Origin: Bacillota bacterium
GTDB taxonomy: Bacteria > Bacillota > Clostridia > Oscillospirales > Ruminococcaceae
Direction of reading: 5' to 3'
DNA: 64,000 nucleotides
Assembly: GCA_023460535.1 (NCBI GenBank)
Contig: JAEWPV010000007.1
Location: forward strand, 1 to 64,000
The notes beneath the pieces are model-generated. The model ran no database searches. It had not been told where the DNA came from and saw only the letters and a list, made by a program, of their open reading frames with translations. Made by a program: the position numbers and the translations under genes. Shown one piece after another: positions 50,278 through 58,784 of the stretch (its first letter is position 1; every line of letters starts with the position of its first letter).

Positions 50278-52338
50278 ATGAATAACAACACGTTAAGAAT
50301 CGACCTGCAAACCATTTCGCCGGAGCAATGCAGCCTAAAACAGCTGCTCACCCGCACACCCTTAGAGAGAATCGTGTTGGCGTTGAATATATCGTTGTCC
50401 TCAGCCGACTGGTGCGTGGAGATTGAGACGGAATATGAGCACGTATATGGTCTGGGAGAGCGCTTTAACGGCGTAAACCAGAAGGATCGAACCGTAAGCG
50501 TGCACGTGCTGGAGAAATTCTGCAACCAGGGGGAGACCTCCTATTGTCCGATACCCTTTGCGTTTACCGACAGCGGGTTTGGTATTTATGCCGATACCAC
50601 TGTCGTCACCGAGTTTGTGTTTGAAACGGCGCGTATCTGTATTCGTGGGAAACGACATACCGACAGAACGCTGCCCGTACTCTATCTGCTATGGGGTACG
50701 CCGCAGGAGATTATCCCTGCCTACTCCCGGCTAACCGGAAAGGTGCAGCTGCCGCCCAAATGGGCATTTGGCCCCTGGATCTCTGCCAACCGTTGGAACA
50801 CTGTAGCACACGTAAAGGAACAACTAGGTTTTTTAGAAAAGCATCAATTCCCTACCACCGCGCTTGTACTAGAGGCTTGGAGCGACGAGACCACCTTTTA
50901 CATCTGGAACGGGGCGTCCTACCCCACAAGCGACGGAGGCAGGTTGTTTAAGGCAAACGAATTCACCTTTGATTCGCAGTGGGAAGACCCCAAACAGATG
51001 ATTGACACTTTGCACGACAAGGAAATCAAGCTCATCCTCTGGCAGGTACCGGTGCTAAAGGTCTTGGATCCGGGTGTAGTCTGCCCTCAGCACGAGAACG
51101 ACCGCAGGTATGCCATAGAGCATAACCTTTGTGTGAAAAACGCCGACGGCACTCCCTATACCATCCCCGAGGGGCATTGGTTCTCGGGCGGTATACTTCC
51201 CGACTTCACCAACCCCGAAACGGTAGAGTGGTGGTGCGGCAAACGGCAGTATCTGTTGGAGATGGGCGTAGACGGCTTTAAAACCGACGGTGGTGAGTTT
51301 ATATACACCGATGTTGCACGGTTTTACGACGGCACGACCTCGACGGAGATGAAAAACGGCTATGCCAAAGGCTATATAAAAACTTACAGCGACTTTATTG
51401 GCGATAAGCGGGTATTATTCAGCCGCGCGGGCTTTTCTGGTCAACACGCCTGTCCCTTACAATGGGCTGGCGATCAGGAGTCCACATGGGATGAGCTTCG
51501 TGCAATTTTTTCAGCAGGCTTAAGCGCTGGTCTTTCAGGTATCGTTTTCTGGGGCTTTGATATTGCCGGGTTTGCCGGCGCACTGCCAAGCGTGGAACTT
51601 TATGAACGCTCCACCCAGCTTGGGGTGTTCTGCCCCATCATGCAGTGGCACTCCGAGCCCGCTTACGGCCAGTTTGCCGAAATTATGCCTGCTGCGGGCG
51701 GCATTAACGACCGCAGCCCGTGGAACATTGCTGCGTTTCACGGCGACAAGGCATTAATAGAGCGCCTGTGTTTTCACTATAACCTGCGTATGAACCTGCT
51801 TCCGTATCTATATATGCAAGCAAGGAACTGTGCCCAAAGTGGGCTGCCAATGATGCGTCACCTTGCGGTGAACTACCCGCAAGACAAAGCCGCCTGTGCC
51901 GTTGAGGATGAGTTTATGCTGGGCGACCTGTTAATTGCGCCTGTTCTGCACGAAGGCGCAACCTACCGCCGTGTGTACCTTCCCGACGGAGCATGGATGG
52001 AGCTGTTCACCCAAATTGAGTATGCGGGAGGTAACAGCTATGAGATTGCCTGTAATCAGGAACGAATTCCTGTATTCGCAAAAATTGGATGTGCCATTGC
52101 GCTAAACCTTGATGATAGTCTTACTCTAGGCAGCCCTGTAGGCAACGTGACAACGGGCTATAAAAACCTGTGTGTACTGCTTTGTGGTCCGTGCGGAGAG
52201 AGCCATTTTGTCGACGAGCTGGGCAACGATTTTACGGTTCAATGGAACGGAACAAACGCGACCTGTACGGGCAACTGTAGAACAACGGTTAACCCCATCT
52301 TCTTGCACCCCAAACAACAGGTTAACAAGCAAGCCTAA
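50278..52338 (+). CDS. GH31 family alpha-glucosidase/alpha-xylosidase-like
   Basis: The product is 686 residues, with no signal peptide. It is a GH31 TIM-barrel enzyme: nucleophile D337 in DGFKTDGGEF, acid/base D399 in WAGDQESTWDELR and the subsite region GFWGFD-like FWGFDIAGF. An N-terminal beta domain (YGLGERFN) and a C-terminal beta domain flank the barrel. Its place after the sugar ABC genes implies it hydrolyses the imported alpha-linked oligosaccharide inside the cell, complementing phosphorolysis by GH65. Alpha-glucosidase is most likely; alpha-xylosidase or sulfoquinovosidase-like specificity cannot be ruled out by eye. Confidence 0.9.
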   Translation: MNNNTLRIDLQTISPEQCSLKQLLTRTPLERIVLALNISLSSADWCVEIETEYEHVYGLGERFNGVNQKDRTVSVHVLEKFCNQGETSYCPIPFAFTDSGFGIYADTTVVTEFVFETARICIRGKRHTDRTLPVLYLLWGTPQEIIPAYSRLTGKVQLPPKWAFGPWISANRWNTVAHVKEQLGFLEKHQFPTTALVLEAWSDETTFYIWNGASYPTSDGGRLFKANEFTFDSQWEDPKQMIDTLHDKEIKLILWQVPVLKVLDPGVVCPQHENDRRYAIEHNLCVKNADGTPYTIPEGHWFSGGILPDFTNPETVEWWCGKRQYLLEMGVDGFKTDGGEFIYTDVARFYDGTTSTEMKNGYAKGYIKTYSDFIGDKRVLFSRAGFSGQHACPLQWAGDQESTWDELRAIFSAGLSAGLSGIVFWGFDIAGFAGALPSVELYERSTQLGVFCPIMQWHSEPAYGQFAEIMPAAGGINDRSPWNIAAFHGDKALIERLCFHYNLRMNLLPYLYMQARNCAQSGLPMMRHLAVNYPQDKAACAVEDEFMLGDLLIAPVLHEGATYRRVYLPDGAWMELFTQIEYAGGNSYEIACNQERIPVFAKIGCAIALNLDDSLTLGSPVGNVTTGYKNLCVLLCGPCGESHFVDELGNDFTVQWNGTNATCTGNCRTTVNPIFLHPKQQVNKQA

Positions 52339-52446
52339 CGCCACCCAAAAACACCTATCTAGCGAGTTCCTACCGCTACGCTGCATCGGCACATTGGAAC
52401 CATGTTTTTTATACCACTTTATCGGACATAAACAGAACAGAAAGGC

Positions 52447-53214
52447 ATGAACGATACCATGACACTGCGGGAGCTTTCTTTGCTGCGGCTTGAGCAGCTT
52501 ACTGATTACTATAAGAGTACCAGAAAGATAAAAGCAGTGCTGGCGTTTGGCTCTTGCGGTGTTGAACGAGAGCGCTTTGACCAATACTCCGACCTAGACT
52601 TTCTGGTGGTGTGCCGGGATGAAACAAAACAGGCTCTGTTAAATGACATCCAGTCGCTTAGTATCCTTTCGCCTGTTGCGTTTTGGTTCATTAACTACGG
52701 CGATGCCGTTAAGCTGATGTTTCTTGACGGCGTTTTCTGCGATTACGGAATCGTCACGCAGGGTCAGCTCGGGGGCATACCTCATGCCGAAGGTGTGATT
52801 CTGTGGTGTGAGGAAGGGTTTGACACGATGCTGTGTAAAAGCAACCTACCAACCGCAGAACAACCGACACAAGAGGTTTTGGTTGGTGAAATCCTTACGG
52901 CGCTTTATGTTGGTATGTGTCGTGATAGACGCGGTGAACACACAATGGCGTTTCAGATGATACAAGTGGACGCCGTAAACCTGTTGATGCAGCTATACGC
53001 CATGGAGCACAAGCCAGAACAAAACGCCGACCCGTTTTCGGCGGGCAGGCGCGCTGAGATTAACTATCCTGCGCTTTCGAAGGAATACCCCCGCATGATG
53101 CAGGGGTATGAGAAAAACGCGCAATCGGCGCTCTCGGTGCTGGACTGCCTAAACCGGGTTGACAGCGCAAATGCGTTTATGGTGGACAAGATCGCGGGAC
53201 TGTGCGCCACCTGA
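52447..53214 (+). CDS. Nucleotidyltransferase-domain protein
   Basis: The product is 255 residues. The nucleotidyltransferase core is AFGSCGVERERFDQYSDLDFLVV: the GS helix start and the two metal-binding aspartates of the DxD. A helical C-terminal half follows (LYVGMCRDRRGEHTMAFQMIQVDAVNLLMQLYAM), similar to the four-helix domain of aminoglycoside adenylyltransferases and MNT-type proteins. It could modify an antibiotic or act on another small molecule. AAAGG lies 3 bases before the ATG, unusually close. The gene has its own terminator at 53246-53274. Confidence 0.72.
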   Translation: MNDTMTLRELSLLRLEQLTDYYKSTRKIKAVLAFGSCGVERERFDQYSDLDFLVVCRDETKQALLNDIQSLSILSPVAFWFINYGDAVKLMFLDGVFCDYGIVTQGQLGGIPHAEGVILWCEEGFDTMLCKSNLPTAEQPTQEVLVGEILTALYVGMCRDRRGEHTMAFQMIQVDAVNLLMQLYAMEHKPEQNADPFSAGRRAEINYPALSKEYPRMMQGYEKNAQSALSVLDCLNRVDSANAFMVDKIAGLCAT

Positions 53215-53245
53215 TGTCCTTGCTCTTTTCGTCTGTTTCTGCGGA

Positions 53246-53274
53246 ACCTGCTGCATGTTACGGCAGGTTTTTTG
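53246..53274 (+). terminator. Terminator of the nucleotidyltransferase gene
   Basis: An 8-bp stem with one G-T pair (53246-53253 with 53261-53268) is followed by six Ts. Confidence 0.8.
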
Positions 53275-53500
53275 CTTATATCTGATTAAAAAACGTATCA
53301 GGTGATTGCCGCATACAAACATCATGCTCTGCCGTGGAGCGTTAGAAGAGATTAGCGGCTAGGGTTTCCTCTCTTGGCGGTAGTAAAAAATCTCTAGAGC
53401 TTGCTGTGTTTCTCAGTCGTTTTGATTGTAGTTCACATAAACACTAAGCTTTTCGTGTTCCCTGCTTTGGAGTATATGATTAAACTGCGCATATTTATAA

Positions 53501-53541
53501 AGAGGCCCTTCACCCTGACAAAAGCAGGGCGAGGGGCTTCT
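53501..53541. terminator. Terminator-like imperfect palindrome with AAAAGCAG loop
   Basis: AGGCCCTTCACCCTG pairs imperfectly with CAGGGCGAGGGGCTTCT around ACAAAAG. It lies downstream of the minus-strand gene ending at 53607 and also faces the plus strand. A similar sequence is found at 55535-55571. Between 53275 and 53500 I see nothing to annotate. Confidence 0.55.
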
Positions 53542-53606
53542 TAGTATCATTGAAGAGAACACTACTTTTTCTATACAGGATTGATAAACCAACTAATGAG
53601 GTTAGG

Positions 53607-54470
53607 TCACCGAGTTTCATCGGCTGGATTTATCCGGGAAAGATCAGACGTCTTGCATTGCCAATCTGGCATAACTATTTTTGCAAGGTGCTGATGGTAG
53701 CCCAAATCATCGGCACTGGCGACATCGGCCACATCCTCTCCAAGCCATTCGGCTGACTGTGCCAGGTTATTTCTGACCATCGCAAAATCGGAAGTACAGG
53801 CATAGCGCATCAAATGCTTTTGTTTATCCTTTGGAATGAAATGCAGCTTACTCGCACTGCCGCCCCACGTTGTTTTATCATACGCTGTCAGAAGCAGAGC
53901 GGCATGCGTATCCATCAATATACGCAGAACACCCTCCAGCTTAAAAAAATCGCCGCGAGCGAAATACTTTGCGGACATCTGCATGTGAAACCAATAGGTA
54001 TCGATAATACGGCGTATCTCTTCATGCCGAGGAGCACCTTTGATAGACTTCTCCGCGAGTTGCCGGACACTGCCATCTTTGTCAAACACAATATCCTGTG
54101 CGTTCAAATTCGTATAATGGATTTGGCACATAAAATCATCGATAAGTGCCTTGTTGAGCAGGAATACGTCATACTGAAAAAGCTTTTGGTTATGACAGAT
54201 GAGATAGCCGTAATTCTTAATCGCCGCGCTGTTAAAGCTCTCCTCCCAACGCAATACAATCTCATCGCAAGCACCCTTAAGCAGTGCGTCGAGCTGAGCA
54301 TCCACTGAGGTAAACCAATCGCCCTCCGCCAAGAAAACGATATCGATATCCGAATACTCATCTGTTGTACCATGTGCCAGAGAGCCAAAATACCATGCGC
54401 CCAGCACGCCCTGCTTCGCTTTCATCGCGGTTATAAAAGAGTTGTGAACAGCAAGTAGTTCCTGAAGCAT
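53607..54470 (-). CDS. Nucleotidyltransferase-like protein (aminoglycoside adenylyltransferase-related)
   Basis: The product is 287 residues. The motif AWYFGSLAHGTTDEYSDIDIVFL contains the nucleotidyltransferase GS and the D-x-D metal-binding pair. The C-terminal part (HEEIRRIIDTYWFHMQMSAKYFARGDFFKLEGVLRILMD) is like the helical domain of AadK/ANT(6)-type enzymes. Antibiotic modification is one possibility and cannot be shown from sequence. GGAGG precedes the ATG at 54470. It lies next to an aminoglycoside/choline kinase-like gene in the same direction, but 66 bases separate them. Confidence 0.72.
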   Translation of the reverse strand: MLQELLAVHNSFITAMKAKQGVLGAWYFGSLAHGTTDEYSDIDIVFLAEGDWFTSVDAQLDALLKGACDEIVLRWEESFNSAAIKNYGYLICHNQKLFQYDVFLLNKALIDDFMCQIHYTNLNAQDIVFDKDGSVRQLAEKSIKGAPRHEEIRRIIDTYWFHMQMSAKYFARGDFFKLEGVLRILMDTHAALLLTAYDKTTWGGSASKLHFIPKDKQKHLMRYACTSDFAMVRNNLAQSAEWLGEDVADVASADDLGYHQHLAKIVMPDWQCKTSDLSRINPADETR

Positions 54471-54536
54471 AATCCGTCATCCTCCATCGATGTTTAAAGC
54501 CTCAATTCGCACAAACTCATAGACACATCAAATCTG

Positions 54537-55499
54537 TTAAGAATACCGTTCTTTCAACTTTGCGTATTGCTCACGCAGCAGCGGTGTTGCCCAATCATAC
54601 AAATCGGTTGTTTCATAGCCGCGATAAACATGTTCCTGTGCTACCGTTATTAGCAAATAAAGGTCGTACCACAGAATTCTTCTTGTTTCTTCCTCTGTGA
54701 ATGCCGTGATTCCATACCCTTTTAAAAACTCACTTGATTGCGCATAGGAGCGAAAGCCCACCTCCATTAATGGGTCGCCCCACAAGCACCGCTCCCAATC
54801 AATGATGCCTGTAAGCCGGCCATCTTGCACAAAGATATTTCCGTCCCATATGTCCCAGTGCACCAGACGCGGGATTTTTACATCCGAAAAAATACGTATT
54901 TCTTTTTTTAGCAACTTCAACACCTCTCCGCAAGAGACGGTTAAGGCTATGTTCTCTTTGTCTGCATCCTGCAGTACAGCCTTCATCATTGCATAAAACG
55001 TATCGAACCAGTTCTCCCCTTGCAGCACCTGTTGCTCGGGGTAGCCAAAGTAAGGGTTGGCGATTTGATTGATTTCCTTATTCATGGCACCTACCGACGC
55101 ATAAACTGAGCTGATTTGCGCGGCAGTTAAGCCGGATTTTTGAGAAGACAGGCTCTTGCCCAGTAATTTCTTCATAAAGAAATAGGGCGCGTTACAAATC
55201 GTACACGATGAGTCGTAGAATTCGATTTGCGGTAACGGTACTTTGGTTTTTTCGGCTACCAATTGCATGGATTGCACTTCTGCTGCCATGATGTTTTTCT
55301 CGTAGGTCATGACGGTAACGTTGGGGTTAGGCGCTATTTTAAGTATGCTCTCGACTCCGCCCTCAAAAGATACCTCATAGGCAATATTGAAATACCCCTC
55401 AGTCAACTCATTTAAACCAGCAAGCCTTCTGTGCGGAAACGCATGTTCAATTAGCCTTGTAAGTGTGGCTTTGCTTTGTATGTTTTTTGTTAAGTTCAC
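54537..55499 (-). CDS. Aminoglycoside phosphotransferase/choline kinase-family protein
   Basis: The product is 320 residues. The GTG at 55499 is chosen, with AAAGGTG 5 bases upstream; a longer frame from 55520 would include it. It shows the APH kinase fold: a nucleotide-binding segment (GYFNIAYEVSF, SILKIAP), the catalytic loop LVHWDIWDGNIF with D216, and the metal-binding IIDWER. Members phosphorylate aminoglycosides, macrolides, choline or sugars. The neighbouring nucleotidyltransferase gene makes antibiotic modification possible but unproven. Confidence 0.82.
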   Translation of the reverse strand: MNLTKNIQSKATLTRLIEHAFPHRRLAGLNELTEGYFNIAYEVSFEGGVESILKIAPNPNVTVMTYEKNIMAAEVQSMQLVAEKTKVPLPQIEFYDSSCTICNAPYFFMKKLLGKSLSSQKSGLTAAQISSVYASVGAMNKEINQIANPYFGYPEQQVLQGENWFDTFYAMMKAVLQDADKENIALTVSCGEVLKLLKKEIRIFSDVKIPRLVHWDIWDGNIFVQDGRLTGIIDWERCLWGDPLMEVGFRSYAQSSEFLKGYGITAFTEEETRRILWYDLYLLITVAQEHVYRGYETTDLYDWATPLLREQYAKLKERYS

Positions 55500-55534
55500 C
55501 GCTTCACCTTTCCTCCCCACTTTTTATGTGCGAA

Positions 55535-55571
55535 ATAACCCTCATCCTACTAAAAGCAGAGTGAGGGTTAT
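55535..55571. terminator. Hairpin with AAAAGCAG loop
   Basis: ATAACCCTCA (55535-55544) pairs with TGAGGGTTAT (55562-55571). The loop region TCCTACTAAAAGCAGAG closely resembles that of 53501-53541, giving two related palindromes in 2 kb. Confidence 0.5.
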
Positions 55572-55573
55572 CG

Positions 55574-55591
55574 TGGTGCCGCTGACCGGAC
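55574..55591 (-). repeat. Partial duplicate of the tRNA-Leu 3' end
   Basis: The 18 bases TGGTGCCGCTGACCGGAC are identical to the 3' end of the tRNA-Leu gene at 55665-55682, 91 bp away and in the same orientation. Similarity then fades. It may be a remnant of a second tRNA gene or a scar of integration at the tRNA 3' end. Confidence 0.65.
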
Positions 55592-55622
55592 GTTGACCAC
55601 GGTTCAAGTACGGAGCGTTACT

Positions 55623-55665
55623 AAACCCTTCCCCTCCGCGCTTTGGGCGCGAAGGGGAAGGGTTT
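55623..55665 (-). terminator. Terminator of tRNA-Leu
   Basis: A 13-bp stem (55623-55635 with 55653-55665) topped by an inner CGCGC/GCGCG stem begins right after the tRNA CCA on the minus strand. Confidence 0.8.
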
Positions 55666-55751
55666 GGTGCCGCTGACCGGACTTGAACCGGTACGATGTT
55701 GCCATCGAGGGATTTTAAGTCCCTTGTGTCTGCCGATTCCACCACAGCGGC
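55665..55751 (-). tRNA. tRNA-Leu (anticodon UAA)
   Basis: The gene is 87 nt including an encoded CCA. On the minus strand the acceptor stem is GCCGCTG with its complement before ACCA. The anticodon arm GGGACTTAAAATCCC has anticodon TAA. The variable arm is long (TCGATGGCAACATCGT), as expected for a class II tRNA-Leu, and the T arm is CCGGTTCAAGTCCGG. A promoter lies directly upstream at 55772-55800. Confidence 0.97.
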
Positions 55752-55771
55752 TTATGAATGGCACAAAAAAT

Positions 55772-55800
55772 ATAATACAACAAAGCGTTAGCAAAGTCAA
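55772..55800 (-). promoter_or_regulatory. Promoter of tRNA-Leu
   Basis: The minus strand has TTGACT (55795-55800), a 17-base spacer and TATTAT (55772-55777), about 20 bases before the tRNA 5' end. Confidence 0.75.
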
Positions 55801-55841
55801 GATATTGCCCCCTGCTGTTAAGGCATTGGGAGCAATATCTT
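55799..55841 (-). terminator. Terminator of the Rnf-like operon
   Basis: A 10-bp stem (55799-55808 with 55832-55841) lies about 50 bases past the stop of the last gene. It directly abuts the tRNA promoter. Confidence 0.7.
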
Positions 55842-55888
55842 TTAATCTTTATCATAAATCTACTGTGTAAAGTGAAGCGTTGTGGGGG

Positions 55889-56167
55889 TTACCCCTTGTT
55901 TCTGTTTCGACGGGACAGCGTGTGTATGACAGCGCCTATCGTTACAATTGCCTTCGCGACATAAAGCATGAGTGTTAAGAAAAAGTTCGGGGTGGTCTTT
56001 GATGAAATAAAGATGGAGGTAGGTCCGTCGGCGCCGCCAATGATACCGATTGAGCTCGCCTGCCTCAAATCCATGTGCAGAACCAGCTTGGTGATTACAA
56101 GCCATATCCCGGTAAACGCCGCCAAAAGCGCCGTTATGATGAGAATAACCTTAGTGGAACGTTTCAT
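55889..56167 (-). CDS. Small membrane protein with the GGADGPT signature of OadB-type decarboxylase subunits
   Basis: The product is 92 residues. The ATG at 56167 follows AGGAG by 7 bases and the preceding stop by 16. It has two TM helices (VILIITALLAAFTGIWLVITKLVL and FFLTLMLYVAKAIVTIGAVIHTL). Between them is SIGIIGGADGPTSIFIS, with G41-T50 matching the hallmark of the beta subunit of sodium-pumping oxaloacetate/methylmalonyl-CoA decarboxylases. Full OadB is about 400 residues, so this is only a mini version. As the last gene of the Rnf-like operon it may bind or conduct sodium, which is inference. Confidence 0.72.
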   Translation of the reverse strand: MKRSTKVILIITALLAAFTGIWLVITKLVLHMDLRQASSIGIIGGADGPTSIFISSKTTPNFFLTLMLYVAKAIVTIGAVIHTLSRRNRNKG

Positions 56168-56183
56168 GCCCTTACTCCTGCCT

Positions 56184-57389
56184 TTACTCATATTTTCCAT
56201 CCGCGGCATAAAGAACATAAGGAGTGACTCGAAGCTCTCTAAATGCGGTTGTTTGCGTGAGGTCTGTTGATACAATAGGAAGAACCTTCGTACCCGCAGC
56301 GATATCCGCCAGCAGATATTCGCCAAACGCCTTGGTTAGGTTGTATGCCTGAGTCTCAGGATCGGTTACCCTTGTTTTACCTATTGTAACTTCACCGGAA
56401 AATGCGGATGGAAGAACGATGGGTGCAATGATGTCTGCCGCAATATCGGCGGGGTCTCCGCCGTATATCATCTCGGATTTGCTCAGATATGCCTGCGCTT
56501 CATAAGCCACAATCAGCTTGCAATCAAAATCCTTTACCGCACTCTCAAGGTGTGCAACACAGCTGTTAAGCACCGAAAGCCGCGAATCGTTGGACTTGGG
56601 ACCGAAATACGCAAGATTCAACCCTACGCCGGTTGGATAATGCAAAGAATCGAGCATAATATATGCCGCACCGCTCTGCGCAAGCTCGGTAACCAGCGTG
56701 GTAATATAACTCAGCCCTTCGGCCGATTCGGGGTTCACCCATGGCTTGCCGCCCTCGGTGGCATAGTTGTCAAGCCAGATTGCGGTTACATCTTTGGTGT
56801 AGCGGGCAGCAGCACCCTTGATCTTTCTGGCTGCTAACGGGTCTTTAAAGGTATGAAGGCGCACTATAGACTGAATCCCCTGCGCCTTGAGTTGCTCTAT
56901 CCGATCCGAAAGGTTCGGGGAATCCTCCATCACCGCGCCGATTTCGTTTGCCTGCGTCAGCTTTGAGTCATAATAGATTACCCCGCTTGCGTCCTTAACC
57001 TCCATAACCACGGTGTTTACCCCCAGTCCTTTTGCCTGGGCAGTAAACGCTTCAAACCGGCTGTCGTCGGCGAAGGTGGCGGTGGGCATGTATACCGCCT
57101 TAATCGAATCAATCCCAATGATACCCCCGGGTTCCTTGGTTTCATCGGAAGAAGGACTACTGCTGGACTGGGGCGGACTGGAGGACGCGTTCTTTTCGTC
57201 GTTCAGGCGAATACGCATCTCGCCGTTGACAAAGCTCATGACTGGTTCCGCCACGCTGTAACCCACAAAAAACAACGCACAAAGCAGCAATATTCCGCCT
57301 ATCATCTTAAAGACGCCCACACGTCGAAGCATCGCCCCCTGATAAACGCGCTTGTGACGTTTAATTTTGATGTTTGGAGTTTGAGACAC
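56184..57389 (-). CDS. Membrane-anchored putative glycoside hydrolase (DUF4015)
   Basis: The product is 401 residues. A cytoplasmic basic N-terminus and one TM helix (about residues 26-48) are followed by a Ser/Pro-rich linker. The external domain resembles DUF4015, a TIM-barrel glycoside hydrolase-like family: IKAVYMPTATFADDSRFEAFTAQAKGLGVNTVVMEVKDASGVIYY, then AYIMLDSLHYPTGVG. It lies 63 bases after rnfA-like, in the place where rnfB would normally be found. Whether it is catalytic is unknown. Confidence 0.8.
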   Translation of the reverse strand: MSQTPNIKIKRHKRVYQGAMLRRVGVFKMIGGILLLCALFFVGYSVAEPVMSFVNGEMRIRLNDEKNASSSPPQSSSSPSSDETKEPGGIIGIDSIKAVYMPTATFADDSRFEAFTAQAKGLGVNTVVMEVKDASGVIYYDSKLTQANEIGAVMEDSPNLSDRIEQLKAQGIQSIVRLHTFKDPLAARKIKGAAARYTKDVTAIWLDNYATEGGKPWVNPESAEGLSYITTLVTELAQSGAAYIMLDSLHYPTGVGLNLAYFGPKSNDSRLSVLNSCVAHLESAVKDFDCKLIVAYEAQAYLSKSEMIYGGDPADIAADIIAPIVLPSAFSGEVTIGKTRVTDPETQAYNLTKAFGEYLLADIAAGTKVLPIVSTDLTQTTAFRELRVTPYVLYAADGKYE

Positions 57390-57452
57390 GGTTAGGCACC
57401 GCCTTTCGCTGAAAGTCGAAAACGCTATGCCGCGTAATCCTCGATTTCTGCC

Positions 57453-58049
57453 CTAAAACGGAAGCTGATGACCGATAAGTCCGAATAAGGCAAGGGAAAT
57501 TAGTCCAATATACAACAGTGCAATGGGCAGCCCGCGGAAGGTTTTGGGGACGCGGTCGGTATCCAACCGACGCTTGCCCTCTGCTATAAGTAACGATGCC
57601 ACCGTAAAGCCAAACCCCGAGCCAAATGAAAATCCCGCTGCCTGAACAATCGTATATCCGCCGGTAAGAGAAAGATACAGTACGCCAAGAAGCGCACAGT
57701 TAAAGGTAGCATACGGCAGATAACTGCGCAGATATTCGCCCGTCGATTTCATAATCCTGCCAACTGTAAAATATACTATATAGTATAGCAGTGTTAGAAG
57801 TAGAATAAACACCAAAGGACGAATGTACGAGCGAAAACTTAGTTTGGAAATCAGCGGGTTCACCACACTCGCGAGCATAGAGCTAACCAGCGCCATAAAG
57901 GTGAACATCGCACCAAATTGAAAGATGCGTTTTGCTCCGCTTGCCGAGAACAGAACCGTACTTGTACCAAGCCCGCGCGAAAGCACAAGGTTTTCTATCA
58001 ATGCGGCCGTAGCCGCATAGGTAAAGAACTGCACCATCATCTCTTTCAT
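57453..58049 (-). CDS. rnfA: RnfA-like membrane subunit with a missing cluster cysteine
   Basis: The product is 198 residues with six TM helices, homologous to RnfA/NqrE over its whole length (ENLVLSRGLG...; LPYATFNCALLGV). Functional RnfA has a cysteine in TM1 (pattern GICPFLG) and one in TM4 (TTNCAVLGV), which help hold a membrane [2Fe-2S] cluster together with RnfE. Here the TM1 position reads GTSTVLF, with Ser30 in place of Cys, while C118 is kept. The cluster is therefore unlikely to form in the standard way. It lies 51 bases after the RnfE-like gene. Confidence 0.85.
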   Translation of the reverse strand: MKEMMVQFFTYAATAALIENLVLSRGLGTSTVLFSASGAKRIFQFGAMFTFMALVSSMLASVVNPLISKLSFRSYIRPLVFILLLTLLYYIVYFTVGRIMKSTGEYLRSYLPYATFNCALLGVLYLSLTGGYTIVQAAGFSFGSGFGFTVASLLIAEGKRRLDTDRVPKTFRGLPIALLYIGLISLALFGLIGHQLPF

Positions 58050-58100
58050 ATCAAAACCATTCCTTTCCGGGCAACCGTGCAGGATGCACCGATAGAAAGA

Positions 58101-58784
58101 CTATTGCCGCGACCCGGTTAGCTCCGGCTGGGAATTCTCCGGCTGCAGCTCAATGTGCATCGCACGCATACGGCGTTCTTTTGCGTGGTTGGAACCATAT
58201 TGATAAAGTGCCGCAAACAGCCCGGTTAAGATAAATCCGCCAAACGGCAGGAGTACTCCCTTAATCGGCAACGGGTTATCGGTGATAGCACCCCATATGG
58301 TGCCGTTTCCTATATACTCGCGGGCTAGCCCGACAACACAGATAACAAACGCGTAGCCGAGCACCTGAATGACGGCGTCAAGCACCACCCAACGGGTTTT
58401 GTTGCGGATTCCAAACGCCTCGGCACGCATCATAATAACGGTGTTGGTTACAAGCAGGGGCAGGTAGATGCCGGTAGTATCCGGCGCGCCCGGCAGCAGC
58501 AGTCGAACGATCGCTATCGCGCCCGCATAGCAGCCGGCCGCAACAATCGCATAGATCGGGATGCGGTGGGCAAGCGCCACCCGCTGCTTAATAAATGAAG
58601 AAACAATCAGCGTAGGTATGGTTACGACCGCCATAACAATCGAGATGGCGACCGCATTCTTTAAATAAATCGCCGCTACCGCGACCGGTGCGAGCGTAAG
58701 CCCATTGACCAAAACGGGATTGTTGGTCCAAAACTCCCGCAGCTTTGCGAAGAACCGGTGGGACGTTTTATTTCTATTTGCCAT
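58101..58784 (-). CDS. rnfE: RnfE-like membrane subunit with both cluster cysteines missing
   Basis: The product is 227 residues with six TM helices, recognisable as RnfE/NqrD (NPVLVNGLTLAP...; LPLLVTNTVIMMRAEAFG...; GLAREYIGNGTIWG). In functional RnfE the two half-repeats contain GLCP and VVNC, whose cysteines are [2Fe-2S] ligands. Here they are LAP (Ala32) and TNT (Thr115). The general fold is kept, including RAEAF and the NG.IWG end, so the gene is not decaying. The start overlaps the RnfD-like gene by 11 bases. Confidence 0.85.
   Translation of the reverse strand: MANRNKTSHRFFAKLREFWTNNPVLVNGLTLAPVAVAAIYLKNAVAISIVMAVVTIPTLIVSSFIKQRVALAHRIPIYAIVAAGCYAGAIAIVRLLLPGAPDTTGIYLPLLVTNTVIMMRAEAFGIRNKTRWVVLDAVIQVLGYAFVICVVGLAREYIGNGTIWGAITDNPLPIKGVLLPFGGFILTGLFAALYQYGSNHAKERRMRAMHIELQPENSQPELTGSRQ

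Noticed and set aside
55542..55745. Minus-strand frame of 67 codons across the tRNA
   Set aside because: It is a read-through of tRNA-Leu and its terminator.
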